From: Welwitschia mirabilis
Taxonomy: Eukaryota; Gnetophyta; Gnetopsida; Welwitschiales
Assembly (NCBI GenBank): GCA_051453625.1
Contig: JBOZIK010000001.1
Coordinates: forward strand, 184,008,534 to 184,072,533
DNA: 64,000 nt
Direction: 5' to 3'
How positions within the stretch are numbered: position 1 is the first letter of the stretch; the number at the start of each line of letters is the position of its first letter. Shown in pieces: positions 12,715 to 24,733 of this stretch. The notes below the pieces were generated by a model, which had not been told where the DNA came from, searched no databases, and was given only the letters and a program-made list of their open reading frames with translations. Made by a program: the position numbers and the translations under genes.

Positions 12715-15035
12715 CTTGACTCAGATGAATGTGGATTGGAAAATTTATAAAACTTAGAAAGAAAGGAGGGAGAGGAGCTACTACTCAAGATAGTGATAGA
12801 TTAAATTTTAATGAAGAATGCAAAAAAAACTAGGTATAGGGATAAAGAGTATTTTTATGTACGTGTGTGTTTTTATATTATTCAATAATAAATAACATGC
12901 AATGGATGACATAACATGATAAAGGATAGATGAGTATTAGGTTATAGTAATTAGGAAAGTAAATTATTAAATAAGATACAAACATATTAAGAAAATGATA
13001 ATATAGAAGATAATAATAGTGGCATGGGTTGACTCAAAGGAAACACAAATAAATGATAGGTAAAATATAGCAAGTAAAGGGCCTTATAAAGTAAGTTAGT
13101 AATGGAATAGAATAAATTAAATAAGTACAAAGTAATAATGAAATTTAGATGTATATATCATAACCTATGAATACCTTATTGTATTAACCTATAATTAGAT
13201 ATTAATTGTCCAAAAAATTCATGATTTATAATAAAATATATTAATTTAAATTAATTGAATGAGCAATTATTCTACATACTTATTAGTTTACCCTTCATAC
13301 TTCCATAGCTATTGTTAAACTTTCCTAGATGTACACTTACTAAACTTCGTTCATTAAGTATTATGAGTTATTATCTGATTATCCTTAAAAATTATTAATT
13401 ATGATCTAATGGAAGTTCATAAGAAAATAGGTAATATGATTGACTAAAAAAATAGTAAATAGTAAATAATTATATGGCTTTCATACATTGGTGTTTATGT
13501 ATGCATTAAAAACCTTCTTTTAGTTATTCTAATGAAATAATAAATGGAAATATGCATATGTATATTAAATACAACTAGGGAAAACCCAACATTATGTCAA
13601 ACATTGGTAAGAATAACTTAGAGCTTGTATAAAAATAATTTATTGTTAATTGAATTAGTTAGTTTAAGGGACCAATAGTATAAGGTATTCCACACATATC
13701 AAGTATCCTACACATTTAGCTTTCTCTCTTAAATGAGCTACTAAACATTTAAAGAACATATAAGGATATGGTATATGCATAAGTTAAAGGGAAATAAGAT
13801 GTATTCATTATCTTTTCTTCTTGTGAAAATCCTATGAAGGAGTTCATATGGGGTTTCTATAATGAGTTTTTCTTTCAAATAAGGGAATTATAACTCTCTA
13901 TCAAGAAAACAATATAATAAGGAAGTTTGTAAGATGACATTAAACATAGATATATACATATGGATACATAAATGTAACTGTAATGAACTAATTATGGTAA
14001 TATTATTTTAAGTAGTGGTTTCATTAACTTGTATAGTGATGATTTAGGAACTAGGAATTTACATTTCCTCTTATAGATAAAATTACTATTTCTTTATGGA
14101 ATTATTAGAGAAGACTTATCTCTTAAGGGTAAAATTTAGGATAACCCCTAGCAAATATGGATTTTTGTATAATTTATTGAAAAGATATAATATAAGATAA
14201 ATAAATAAATCTTATAGATGATAAATTAAGAGATAAAAAATAATTAAGAAAAGGTATACATATGTATATATTTATGAAGTTAAGAGATACTAAGATAGTG
14301 AAGTGAATAGTCACAAGTAACATAATTTTATATTATAGATAATGATTCATGAAATCTAAGAGTTTGATAATTTTTATAATAAATGTGATAACATAATATC
14401 ACATATTAATGTTCTTAATAAAACACCCATGGTTTATAATATAATTAGTTATAATATGAGAAGTTACAAGCTATTAGAGTGCACAACAGTGGCAGGTTTA
14501 GTGATAGCCTTAGGTACTAGGCTGTTATAATCATCCTTTTGTATGGGGTATGTAAAATTAAATGATATTTAATAAATATAAATTATAAAAATTATGTATA
14601 TTTATAAGACATCAGATAAGCTATGACTATGGATTACAAACCTAAATAGTGCTCAACCTAAGATGACCATGATACCAAAATGAAATTAGTAAATGATAAT
14701 GATGTACAAATTAGTTGATGCTTATCAATTATTTAATTACATGTATATACTGATAATAATAATTAATCCTCTAATTCAATACCTATTTACCAAATATACA
14801 TACTTCATTATTGATTGAGTGAAATGATTATGTTAAGGTAATGATAAATGTGTTTACTAATACTAGTATAAACAACCTCTATTAAATGTTCTTTCATGGA
14901 GTGATGTTAATAAGTGATTAATGATCAAGTAATTAATCACTAATGAATGAACTAATTAACAATGATTTTTATGTAATATGATGATTTCGTAGGGTGTGTG
15001 TATGGGTGTAAAATATTAATAATGATAATGCATAA
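12715..15035. repeat. Dispersed repeat C, copy 1
   Basis: Collinear, diverged copy of 29280-31605. Anchors are 'actaggtatagggataaag' (about 12828 and 29433), 'atagtggcatgggtt' (13016 and 29633) and 'agctattagagtg' (14470 and 31149). No coding frame was recognised. It abuts the E2 LTR on its left, so E2 probably inserted into it. It may be a long LTR or a non-coding part of a retroelement. Confidence 0.7.
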
Positions 15036-17249
15036 AACCAGATTTCTTATCATCTCATTGAAGTGTGTGCCACAGTTTGGGCATTTTGGTTGCACTGGTG
15101 AGAGCAATTTCTATGTAATTTATTATTTATATGGAAATCAACATGAGATGGGTAAGCTTTACCAAAATAATTCATTAGATTGAGAAAATAAAGAAGAGAT
15201 TGCACAACCAAACTAAGGTGTGTGAAAGTTACCTACAACTAGCAGTGTGCAGGCTTGGTAAAGTTTCTTAAAAGATATTGTTGGAGATGGAAATGTATAT
15301 TTTGTAAGATTAAGCATTCTAAAATTTCATCAACATACAGTTATATTAACATTCAGCTAGAAGTTCCATATGTTTCTCTGAGTCTGTGCTTGAATGCATT
15401 GTCTATGTCTTTGTTTAATGGTTCACGGTTAAGATGATAATAAAGCAGTTTTTGCAAGTTATTCAATACTATCATTGGAACAACATCTTGTACCTCAACG
15501 TCAAGCATCAAAACATCCTCATCTCCAACCAAAAACCATGTTAAAATCATAAATTTTAAGCTATCTAAGAAGTGGAATCCATTCAAAAAAAGGGGGAAAT
15601 GATAGAGCTCTCTGAGTCAACAAACTCAAGAGCTATATTGATTAGATGATTATTAAGGCCTAGGTTTGTACATCACCAAACCGTTTTCACTACTCCATGT
15701 CCCAAATTTATGTTTATGTTCATAAAATATGATTCTCCCAATGATATTCTTGCCTTATCTTAATATGTTCTCATGACCCCTGAATCGATATTATGCAAGC
15801 GCTTTAAACATGCACTTCTCAATTTCTTAGGGAGATTAAGAGTTTTTGTGACTTGATTTTAATACATATGATTTTAAAAGTTCAAATATTCCTAAGGCTT
15901 ATCCAGATTTAAAATGTTTTAAATAATGACTTTCTCTTTCCAAATCATTATGAAGCTCACTTTGCTACAGAAACATAGAATATGATTTAGGTTATTCATT
16001 TGTTAGTATTATTGATCTTATCACATCTTATTGAGATGTTTGGTTAATCTTCATCTTGTTTTTTCTATCTTAGTTGAGCTTACAAGTCTTATTTTTCCAC
16101 TTTCCTCTATAAATCAGGTTCCTTTAACACTTTTGAACATGAGGTTTCTTTTACTTTCATTGAAATTCCTATGACTTATAATCTTGCATTTTAGTTGATG
16201 GATTCATTCTTTCAGAAGATCACTACTCATTCAAAATCACTCAATATGATTCTTCCATAAAAACTACATTTTAAACACAAACATATAATTAATAATTTAT
16301 GATTTTAGTTAGAAGTTTTTATCATTTGCATGAAATGTTGCATCATTTCAAAGCTTATTTTCATTATCGTATCATATGCTTATGTTACTATTCATTAGTG
16401 AAACATTTATCTATTTCAATGAGGATTACTCAGAGCCCAGGACCTAGTTATGTGGCATAGAAAACTAGAATATGAGTTATCCTTGTCACTTTTGTACCTT
16501 CAGCATTGGCTTTGATTTCATGTGATTTTCATTAATATTTTCATTTTTGTTATTTTATATTGATGCTACTTTTGTCAAATACTAAAATTAAGACAAAATA
16601 TTATATTACTTTTATCTTCTTTCATCTTTCCTTTATATATAGTCCTTCTAGTTCAATCAATATTTTCCTATGATTAGTTTTTTAAATAATTTTGACAAGT
16701 ATGAATTACTATGTATCTTATTCTTTTACCACATTTTCATCATCTTTGAATGTAAGCATCATGTGTCTTTATACTGTTAGGAGTTTCTTGATTGTACTTT
16801 TATAATTTATTTAGATTATATCAAGAAGATTTAATATAGTATTGGAAACCCTATATATTATTTCACTTTATGTTTTTCATTTTTGATCTTTGTAATTTTT
16901 TCTCTATAATACTTATTTGTTCTTTTATTTGTTTAATTTATACTAGCTTCAATGCTTACAGATGAATTTCATTGGATTGAAAATCTATAAATAGCATCCC
17001 CATCTTCCTTTTATATGTATAATTAGAGTTAAAGCATGGCAAATATATCATGGACTAAGGAAAATAAAGGACTCACTAAATAGAGAAAAGTATATGTTTC
17101 CTTAAACTTATTTGTTTTAAGAAAAAAACATGCATAAAATCTAAACCCATCAAAATCAATTTCACTTGGTTGAAATTTAAAAGTTAAAACACAAACAAAA
17201 ACTAGAAATGAAAATAAGAGAAGAATAAACAATGGAAATAAATACAAAA
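15036..17249. other. Unassigned stretch with a possible LTR edge
   Basis: Only short open frames are present (for example 14998-15183 and 15353-15586), none recognised. A purine run followed by TG at 15585-15601 may be the end of a retroelement (separate entry). The rest is AT-rich sequence without visible gene structure. Confidence 0.4.
15585..15601 (+). other. Possible polypurine tract and LTR start
   Basis: The run aaaaaaagggggaaa is followed at once by TGATAGAGCTCT. A polypurine tract directly before a TG dinucleotide is the usual 3' internal edge of an LTR retrotransposon. No matching second LTR was found, so this is tentative. Confidence 0.3.
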
Positions 17250-17700
17250 CATATGTATTGTATTACATTGTACATATCCATAATATTGCGTCTACATTAT
17301 ATCATAATCTATTACATCCTAGGTATAAAATAATGTTGTATCATATTATATGTATAATATTATATTGCATTAGATTATATTATATTATGTTATAACATAA
17401 TATTGTATTACATTGTGTTATATTATAAGATATGATATTATTTATTATATTATCTTATATTAAATTACATTATAATTATATTGTATTATATTATATATTA
17501 TATTTTATTATATGCATAATATTACACATACACATTATATTATATTATAATTATATTATATTACATAATATTATATTATATCATATATCATACATTATGT
17601 TATATTATATTACATAAATATTATGTTATATTCTATTATAAAATATACATAATAACATATTATTTTATGTTACCTCATATGTATAATACTACGTGTATAT
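17250..17700. repeat. TATTA-type low-complexity tract
   Basis: About 450 bp made almost only of A and T in a degenerate 5-bp rhythm (tatta/attat), with 'catatg' and 'acatta' variants. Open frames crossing it, such as 17432-17617, are by-products of the composition. Confidence 0.8.
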
Positions 17701-18855
17701 TATTAAGGTAGATATGTTTAATTATGTATTTAGAAGCGAGAAGAATGTCAAACCCAACACTCTAGTATTTGTAACTTTCCCTTAAATAACAACTACCATG
17801 ACCTCTTAAATGAAGAATTAACCACTAGTTAGACTATCATAATGTCCATATTTTTAGACTTAAATGTCTTTTATTTAAGAGTTAAATGTACGATATAATA
17901 TACAAATCAGATTGTGTATGATTTGTTATGATTCTATGCAATTATGTATGTATAATATACTATACAATAATGTAGGTTTAGCACATTTCTCAATGATTAT
18001 AGTTTCTTCTAGTATCCCTTAATGCTTTCTAGGTATGTATTCCTAAATATAATTTCTTACATGTTCATGCATATGAGTTAAATGTTCCAAGTAGTTATTT
18101 GTTATCTTATGCATAAAGTTATATAATAATAATGATTATTTTATTATGCTCATTGAAATAATTATACATTGAATTAGCAAAATTTATCCTTTAACTTCTA
18201 TTAAGCTAAGTCTATTAAGTCTAGTAACTTAATTAGTGGCATATGAGATATTCTCTTTGGCATTTTATATTTATATATTTTTATATTTATTATGTTATGT
18301 TATAAAAGAAGTAGCTAAGAGGTACCCTGCTGAAATGGAATTTACCTGTGTGTGTTAATCAGATTTTTGTATGAGTTTACAATAATGACATTATATTATG
18401 ATACTACCCTCCCATTGGTTCTCACCAACATGCTATAGTGGGATATGAGGGGTCTTTTGTACTTGGTGATGGAGGTTACTAATGGATATATTGGCCAAGT
18501 GACCAAGGGGTTTACCATATATATACACATTTGGGTACCCATATATCTAATTTATATTAATATGTGTGTGTATTATGATCACTCATGCATTAGAATTCTT
18601 TAATAGGATTGAATGTTGTAATCTCGAGATTTCTTGACTAGCTACCTCTTATAATTATACATATAGCTACTTTACATATGTACATATATTTGTGTGTAAT
18701 ATCTATTAATGTTGGTTTAAATATTGAGTTCTTACATTATTCCTTACATTCTTTTATGCCCAGAATTATCACATGCCACTGATACAGATGACTTTCATCT
18801 ATCTTGCACTCATGTGTATTAGTGAAGAACAGAACAAGGTCAAAGATAGAACTAT
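17701..18855. other. Left flank of the CACTA element
   Basis: AT-rich sequence without recognised coding. Its last part, ending '...gatagaactat' at 18855, resembles 25700-25777, so it belongs to repeat family D that the CACTA element split. Confidence 0.5.
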
Positions 18856-18905
18856 CACTACAAGAAATATAGGTTTTTAAGGTGTTTCTAAAATGCCTTA
18901 AAAGG
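18853..18905 (+). repeat. CACTA left TIR with TAT target duplication
   Basis: TAT at 18853-18855, then CACTACAAGAAATATAGG and the shared continuation 'TTTTTAAGGTGTTT', which matches the inverted right end with a few mismatches. Confidence 0.9.
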
Positions 18906-19110
18906 TCTTAAAAAATTTCTTAAAATCTTTTAAGGTGTTTCTTCATAAAACGCTTTAAAAATCCTCTCCTTAAAAGCTGAAGTTTCTAAGGCATTTTAAT
19001 ATAAATACTTTTAAATGCCTTCTAAGGAATTTTGTAAAGAAACGCCTTAAAAGGCCTTTTGAGGTGCATTTTAAAGAAACGCCATAAAAGACCTTTTGAA
19101 GGCCTTTATG
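18880..19110. repeat. Left subterminal repeat cluster of the CACTA element
   Basis: Many copies, in both orientations, of a motif near 'AATGCCTTAAAAGG' / 'AACGCCTTAAAA'. In En/Spm such arrays bind the TNPA protein; that role is inferred here. Confidence 0.75.
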
Positions 19111-19602
19111 CCAGAAACTAGACTATAATAAGAATTGGATGGTTGTTATGCAAGAAACCAGAGACTACTATTAGATTTGGATGCTTTGAGATTGAAGAGG
19201 AAAATGCCAAAGAGAAGAATTCCTCTGGGCATACTTACTTTGGGAGTTTCACTCTTGAGATACATGTAGCTAGTGCTCAGCTTCGGAGAGGCAAATATCA
19301 TTTGTAATGAAATTAACGCTAGGAAAGAATTAGCATACATAATAATCCAAACCTTTTTATGGTTTGTATTCACAACAATTTTTGGACATGCAAATAAATT
19401 TAGCACATAAGTTCATCCAAAGTCCATGCATTTTTTTGGTAGAACTTCATCTTAAGTGTTCTTAAACTCTATAATAGCTAGTTAGAGGAAGTAAAGGAAA
19501 GCTTCTTTCAAGCTATTATCTTATCATTTAGGTATAGTTCTTTTTAGTGTTGTGAAAATAGAAAACATGTCAAAAACATGATTCTTTTTTTGAGAGCCAA
19601 AC

Positions 19603-19986
19603 ATGATTGCTTTTAAAGATGACTTGTCTTCATTTGACAGTGAAGCTTTTACAGGCATAGTTATTATCTTATTATTGTTACAGTCCATGGAAAGATGGAT
19701 GAGGATAGTTTTGCTTAAATTTGGGAAGATTTTTTATCACCTTTTTTTCCTTTGGGGGAAATTTAAAGAACCAAGTAACCAAGAAAGATACAGAGTTCAT
19801 ATAGATATCAACACAATTAACTCACTAGATCTTACTGCTAAAGAGAAACAGGCAGAGGTGATTGTCCAAATATTATATGGAGATCCAAACGTGAAGCAAA
19901 TGAAGATAGTGGAAATACTTGATTTGCTTTCATTTTCTCTTACTTGTTCTTCTTTTCTTTTTGTGCAACTAAATGAAGATTTTTAA
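19603..19986 (+). CDS. Open frame inside CACTA element, function unknown
   Basis: An ATG-started frame of 127 codons. Its central part ('VHIDINTINSLDLTAKEKQA' and onwards) has an ordinary, charged protein-like composition, unlike the surrounding low-complexity frames. I do not recognise a family. Being inside the transposon, it could be a captured host exon, with introns perhaps within the frame, or part of an element-encoded protein. No signal peptide or clear domain is visible. It may equally be non-coding. Confidence 0.25.
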   Translation: MIAFKDDLSSFDSEAFTGIVIILLLLQSMERWMRIVLLKFGKIFYHLFFLWGKFKEPSNQERYRVHIDINTINSLDLTAKEKQAEVIVQILYGDPNVKQMKIVEILDLLSFSLTCSSFLFVQLNEDF

Positions 19987-20157
19987 CTTGTGTAATAACA
20001 AAGTCTTAAAGATAGTTGAAATGATCACAATTGTGAACACTTATAAAAAAATAACTAATACTAAATGAGACCCATCATTATTAGAATAGAGCCATTAATT
20101 TTTGTTTTGAAATGTTTTGAATAAAAATGAAACTACATTTAAAATGCCACTAAAAAA

Positions 20158-20167
20158 NNNNNNNNNN
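20158..20167. other. Assembly gap of 10 N
   Basis: Ten N inside the CACTA element. The flanks (ending 'ccactaaaaaa', starting 'gaagcatgat') do not overlap, so the true gap length is unknown. Confidence 0.95.
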
Positions 20168-20288
20168 GAAGCATGATTGTAAGTATTTGCACATGGCTTT
20201 TGATTATTTTACATTAGATTGGAGCACTATCTATTCAATAGCACAACATGATATATCTAGAAGAACATTATAAATTACTAGTACATAC

Positions 20289-20437
20289 CATGCTAATTAT
20301 GATTACATCCGCCTCTCGACCTTGAAAACAATCAATACTTATCACCTCAATAGTTGTAGTTTTTGGTATCTCTATAAGCCACTCCTACAAGAGTTGGACC
20401 TAAGCAAAGTAAGGGGATTGCACCGCAATGTTCTTTG
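20289..20437 (-). pseudogene. Captured SF1 (UPF1-like) helicase exon, motif V region
   Basis: The minus strand reads 'NIAVQSPYFA', a stop for Gln, 'VQLL', a stop, 'EWL', and then 'IEVISIDCFQGREADVIII'. In UPF1/SMUBP2/Senataxin-type superfamily 1 helicases, the C-terminal RecA domain has exactly this arrangement: a '.I.VI.PY.AQV..L' block, then 'VEV.TVD.FQGRE.DV.I.S'. The exon is followed by a good 5' splice site (ATG|GTATGT, at 20289/20288). Two in-frame stops make it a pseudogene fragment. It sits within the CACTA element, so it was probably captured from a host gene. Confidence 0.75.
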
Positions 20438-20793
20438 GAAGTACATCTGATGACATGTGATGTGATTAATTAGTTATAACATGACTCTGGATGAAATAAG
20501 CATATGTCAAATAGGTAAGTCTGATATAAATAGGCATCTACAACCACGTCTTTATATGTGTCGATGTTGATTTATAGTAATAATAAATGGTATTAATATA
20601 GGAATACAAGTTGTAGCTAGCTCATGAGAAAGAAGTCTATTAGTAATTTAACCATCTTGCTTTAAAATATTTAAATGTTATTTTAAAAGTGATCATTTTA
20701 AGAAATAATAATAGTATAAAGGCATTCCTGTCCAGTCACTTATTGCATATACTATGTCCATTTTTCATCAATTAAATATCTTGCAATATGTAC

Positions 20794-20940
20794 CCAAACA
20801 TATTACAGATTTGACATGCTGCACAACAATGTCCGCCTCCCCTAGATTATATAAAAACCTTGTGCCTGAAGGATCTAAACCCTTTTTATAGCTGAGCAAA
20901 AGTCTACCATATGTCATCCATGTATCTAGGAAAAGCAATG
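20794..20940 (-). pseudogene. Captured SF1 helicase, upstream exon
   Basis: On the minus strand an open stretch includes 'GLDPSGTRFLYNLGEADIVV' followed by 'QHVKSVICLG', then a potential GT donor near 20793. In SF1 helicases a 'N..EA..V...V..L...G' block comes just before the 'I.VI.PY' block found in the next exon (20437-20289), so order and spacing fit one gene with an intron between. The upstream border is not resolved. Further exons may lie at 21360-21420 and 21510-21600, which I could not confirm. Confidence 0.55.
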
Positions 20941-23900
20941 AACATAATTTCATCCATGTGGATTACCATAACATGAAATATAGTGAGGATAAAAGGACGA
21001 TAAATGCATAAAACTTGTATCAACACTTTAAGATTTCTAGAGTTCCTTTAAAATGGCATAAGTAGGAAAAACCAAAAAAGCACACTTCCAAAGGGCAGAC
21101 AGTTCAACACTTAAAATATTGTACTAAAGAAAGCATATTTAGGAAGCATGCAATCATAGAAACTAACACAAACTTTAATAGCAATTATTCCTCAAAATTA
21201 TGAAGCAACATGCCCCTGTTTAAATCTTTCTCAAATGAACTGAAAAAATCAAAAAGTTAATGTAGTAAGAAAATAGACATTTGTCTAAAAGTATTTGAGA
21301 AAAATGTACAAGTAAATTCACTAAATAGAAAAATTACAATCTCATTTTTTTCAATTATTTCTTTTCTAGACGTTCACCATCCTTAAGAGGAAACGTTTCT
21401 AGATTTTCAGGCATGACTCCAACTTGGAAAAGAATAAAAAGCTCAAGAAATTATTAAAGTAAAACAAAATAATATTATTTATTTCTATTTAACTTCAATT
21501 AGATCATTTAACATGAACCATAAATACAACCTCAAAAGGCATTGGAAGAAGCTATTCTGTCATAGCATCATTCTCATAGTAGCAAACATGAAAGTTTTAA
21601 TCATCATCCGTACTATCCTTTATTAAAAAAAAAAAAAAAAGTACTCACACATCAAAGCATGTTGTGATGTGCACAAATAGGCATGCATGTATTCCTTTGG
21701 TTCAATAAAGTGTAACCACAGCACCTAAAGGCAATAACACAATCAAAAGAAAATACTATCACACAAATTTACACTTAGAAGTTAAGGATTGTTGTTCTAC
21801 CAACTTCATTTAAGTCATCAATATTTGTGGTCATGGACTACCATCCCAGATGATGCTTATTTCTCATGAAAGGCAGCTTTTATAAAATTTAGGAAGATTT
21901 TATTATCTCCATGAGTTGATGGCGATTTGATGATCCCTTTGTTGGTGAACATGTCCAAAGGACATACTCATCCAATGACAAAGGTGTCCAGGGAAACCCA
22001 GTGTTATTCATACAAAAAAATTTCAACATATTTAAACATTTGGTTTTGATACATCAATGCTTGTGTAGGGAGATGTAGCATCTTAACCTATTCTAATGCT
22101 TTAGTTGTGTGTTAAATAACAACATGCAGTACCTAATTTGAATCATTGATACAAATACCTGGATGTGACGGTGATAATTACTTGTACAATACACATTAGC
22201 CTAATGAATAAGATGACATACCATAGTGTAATTTCACTTGAGCATTTTTGAGTTTAGTGGTATAATTAAAAGTTTTTGATTTGCAGCCAAACAGGTATTC
22301 CCATTATTGGCAGTAATTTATGGGCACTTCACTTCTTGAAATGTATTCTAAATGCAATGAGATGAAGAAAGTATCAGAGTTGCCTTTTATGAGATTGTCA
22401 AATTTTGTAGTGAATTTTCAAAACAGAGGCAGTTAAAGGAGAAGGCGGTGGTCCAAAATAAGGGAAAAAACCCAAACAAAGGAGCTAGCTAGAAGAGGAT
22501 AAGTGGGCAAAGGGGGATAATTCATGCTTGATTTATTAAAAATATTGAGTGTGACCCCTGACAATTTTTTTGGAAGCTTATGAAATGTGATGTAGTAGCA
22601 AATTAAGTGTGACCCTGACAATTCCACAGTCTTTTAATTACTTGTAGGTGTTCCTTTGGAAGCTTAATATGTTGGACTTTCAATAAGAAAAGTAGTTCAT
22701 CCATGCTAAGCACATTCCACTTTGTACTTGACTTTTTAATTTAAAGCCATCAATATTTCAACCTCTTTGATTGAATGCTAGGTGTCTCCTGAATCATTGG
22801 TAATCTTTACAGTGAGACTTTACCTGCGTCCAATAAAAGTTTACTTTCTTACTTGATGTCTAGAAGTCCCTTCCTTAGCCTGTAGTTGACTCAATCCATC
22901 TGTTTCAAGATTTTCTTTAAATGTAGATACATTTGGGTTGAATCTATCATTTAATAATCTTAACATCTTCTTACACATCTATTGCTTTGTAATAATTTCT
23001 CCTAGATGACTTATTTACTGTCCAGATTATTACACATCTATTTTTTACTCATGTATCTTTATTGACTCAAGTAATGGGTTCAAGTATTAAACTTAGTTTA
23101 GCCTTGTTTTAGATGTTCTTAATATAGTTTCTAAAGTGGCTCACAGGTTTGCTTTACATGCTCATGCTATTCAACCTTCATAAAATCTTCCTTAGTTAAG
23201 GTAGTACATTATAGGTAATATTCCTTCAGGTCATCTTCTTCATTCATTTTTGCATAACATGAAATTACTGCTCCTAATTTTTGAGGCTCTTCTGCAAACG
23301 AGCATTACTCTTTTCACTACTGACACAAATGTAGATGATTCACCCCTTTGATTTCCTCAGGCTGTTGAGCCATTTACCTCTTATACCATATTTCTACTCA
23401 CATCTTACAATCTTGACCCCATGACAAGAATGACAAATGGCCAAAGCATGAACACCCAGGCATGGTCCCATAGCCATGTCACAATTCAAGAGAAGTAAAG
23501 CCAATGATGATGATAACTAGGGATTAGCTTCCTATGGATGTAAGGAAAGTGCTAACTTCAACTACTGTTTTGTGAGGGAGGGATGAAAGACTCTATAAAA
23601 AGTTGAATGAAGGAAAATCGAGATAATAAAATTTTGCCACCATGCTGATCTTATGTGTTTGCATGTTAATTAGCATAATATTTTCAGAAATCATTCAATT
23701 TCTAAATCTTTCCCTTTCGTGATCACTTCAAATCCTAAACATGCTTAGAACACTTATTTAAATTGAATGCATAAGAAAGTTTGTGATGTAAATCAACTAA
23801 AGAAGGCATTAGCACTATGATTCTAAAGGTGTTATGTTACAGATTGACATTTTCGTTCTTCGGGTCTTTTGGAAGGATGGGACATTGGCTAGGCATTTCA

Positions 23901-24519
23901 CTATTTTGCAAGATGCTTTCTGCTATTCCATGTTTTGATGTTTTTATGTGATGCTTTATAGGAAAATGTTCTGTTTACTCTTCAACACCAAAAAACATTT
24001 TAAGTGTACTATAAAATTGAAACCCTAGAACTTACAACCCCATTCCGATTGTCCAGGAAAGTGGTTCAAATGAGTAAAACTGGCAAGCCAAATGGAGAAG
24101 AGAATGAAATCAAAACTAGCAAGCCAAATGGAGAAGAGAATGAAATTGAAAAAAATTTCAAAATGTGAATACAAAAAGCCCTAACCTATAGCTAGCCTTT
24201 GTGGAGATGAGGATTACACATATTGCCAAGATCCCAGACAATATTAATGCGGAGGCAGAAAATGATGTCACATACACCGCCTTGCTAGCAAAAAAGATCA
24301 AACACATGGGTGTTAGGGTAACCAAGTAAAGATCAAATGCATAGCAAATATCAAACATTAGGGCAACTGAGTAAAGAAGAAACACACAAAGATAAAACAT
24401 GCGAAGTGAAGAAAAGATGAAATGCTCAAAATGAAAGATGAATTTTTTTACACGCAAAGTGAAGAAAAGATGAAATGCTCGAAATGAAAAACGAATTTTT
24501 TTATAAAGTGAGATTGTGT

Positions 24520-24720
24520 TTTAACTAATTTTTTTAAGGCATTTGTTTTCTTAAATGCCTTAAAAAGATGTTAAATGCCTTAAAAAGATGAATTATTTAA
24601 GGCATGTTTTTCATCTTTTTAAGGCTTTTAAGGCGTTTGTATAAACAAATGCCTTAAATAAGTTTTCCATTAGCTACATTTAAGGCAATTATTTTAGTAA
24701 ACACCTTAAAAGCCAATATT
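24520..24720. repeat. Right subterminal repeat cluster of the CACTA element
   Basis: The same 'TTAAGGCATTTG' / 'AAATGCCTTAAA' motif repeated in both orientations just inside the right TIR, mirroring the left cluster. Confidence 0.75.
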
Positions 24721-24733
24721 TCTAGTAGTGTAT
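24680..24733 (-). repeat. CACTA right TIR with TAT target duplication
   Basis: The plus strand ends 'CCAATATTTCTAGTAGTG' at 24730, followed by TAT (24731-24733). It is the inverted counterpart of the left end. Confidence 0.9.

Larger units (their letters stand above)
18856..24730. mobile_element. CACTA (En/Spm) DNA transposon, non-autonomous, with captured gene pieces
   Basis: The left end reads CACTACAAGAAATATAGG; the reverse complement of the right end reads CACTACTAGAAATATTGG. The inverted similarity extends about 50 bp. The element is flanked by a 3-bp target duplication TAT (18853-18855 and 24731-24733), the length typical of CACTA elements. Subterminal regions carry repeated 'GCCTTAAAA' motifs. 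A paralogous site at about 25765-25800 has the flanks joined with a single TAT, i.e. an empty site. No TNP2-type transposase was recognised inside, while fragments of a host-type SF1 helicase are present, so it looks non-autonomous. Length is 5875 bp including a 10-N gap. Confidence 0.92.

Noticed and set aside
17432-17617. 61-codon Ile/Tyr-rich frame
   Set aside because: Translation of the TATTA low-complexity tract.
19146-19406. Minus-strand frame of 86 codons in the CACTA element
   Set aside because: The plus strand over the same bases also gives protein-like text in two frames; none matches a family I know, so no coding call is made.
24158-24457. 99-codon minus-strand hydrophobic frame near the right CACTA end
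   Set aside because: Overlaps local direct duplications of 40-70 bp (24085-24150 and 24400-24505); hydrophobicity follows from T-rich codons.
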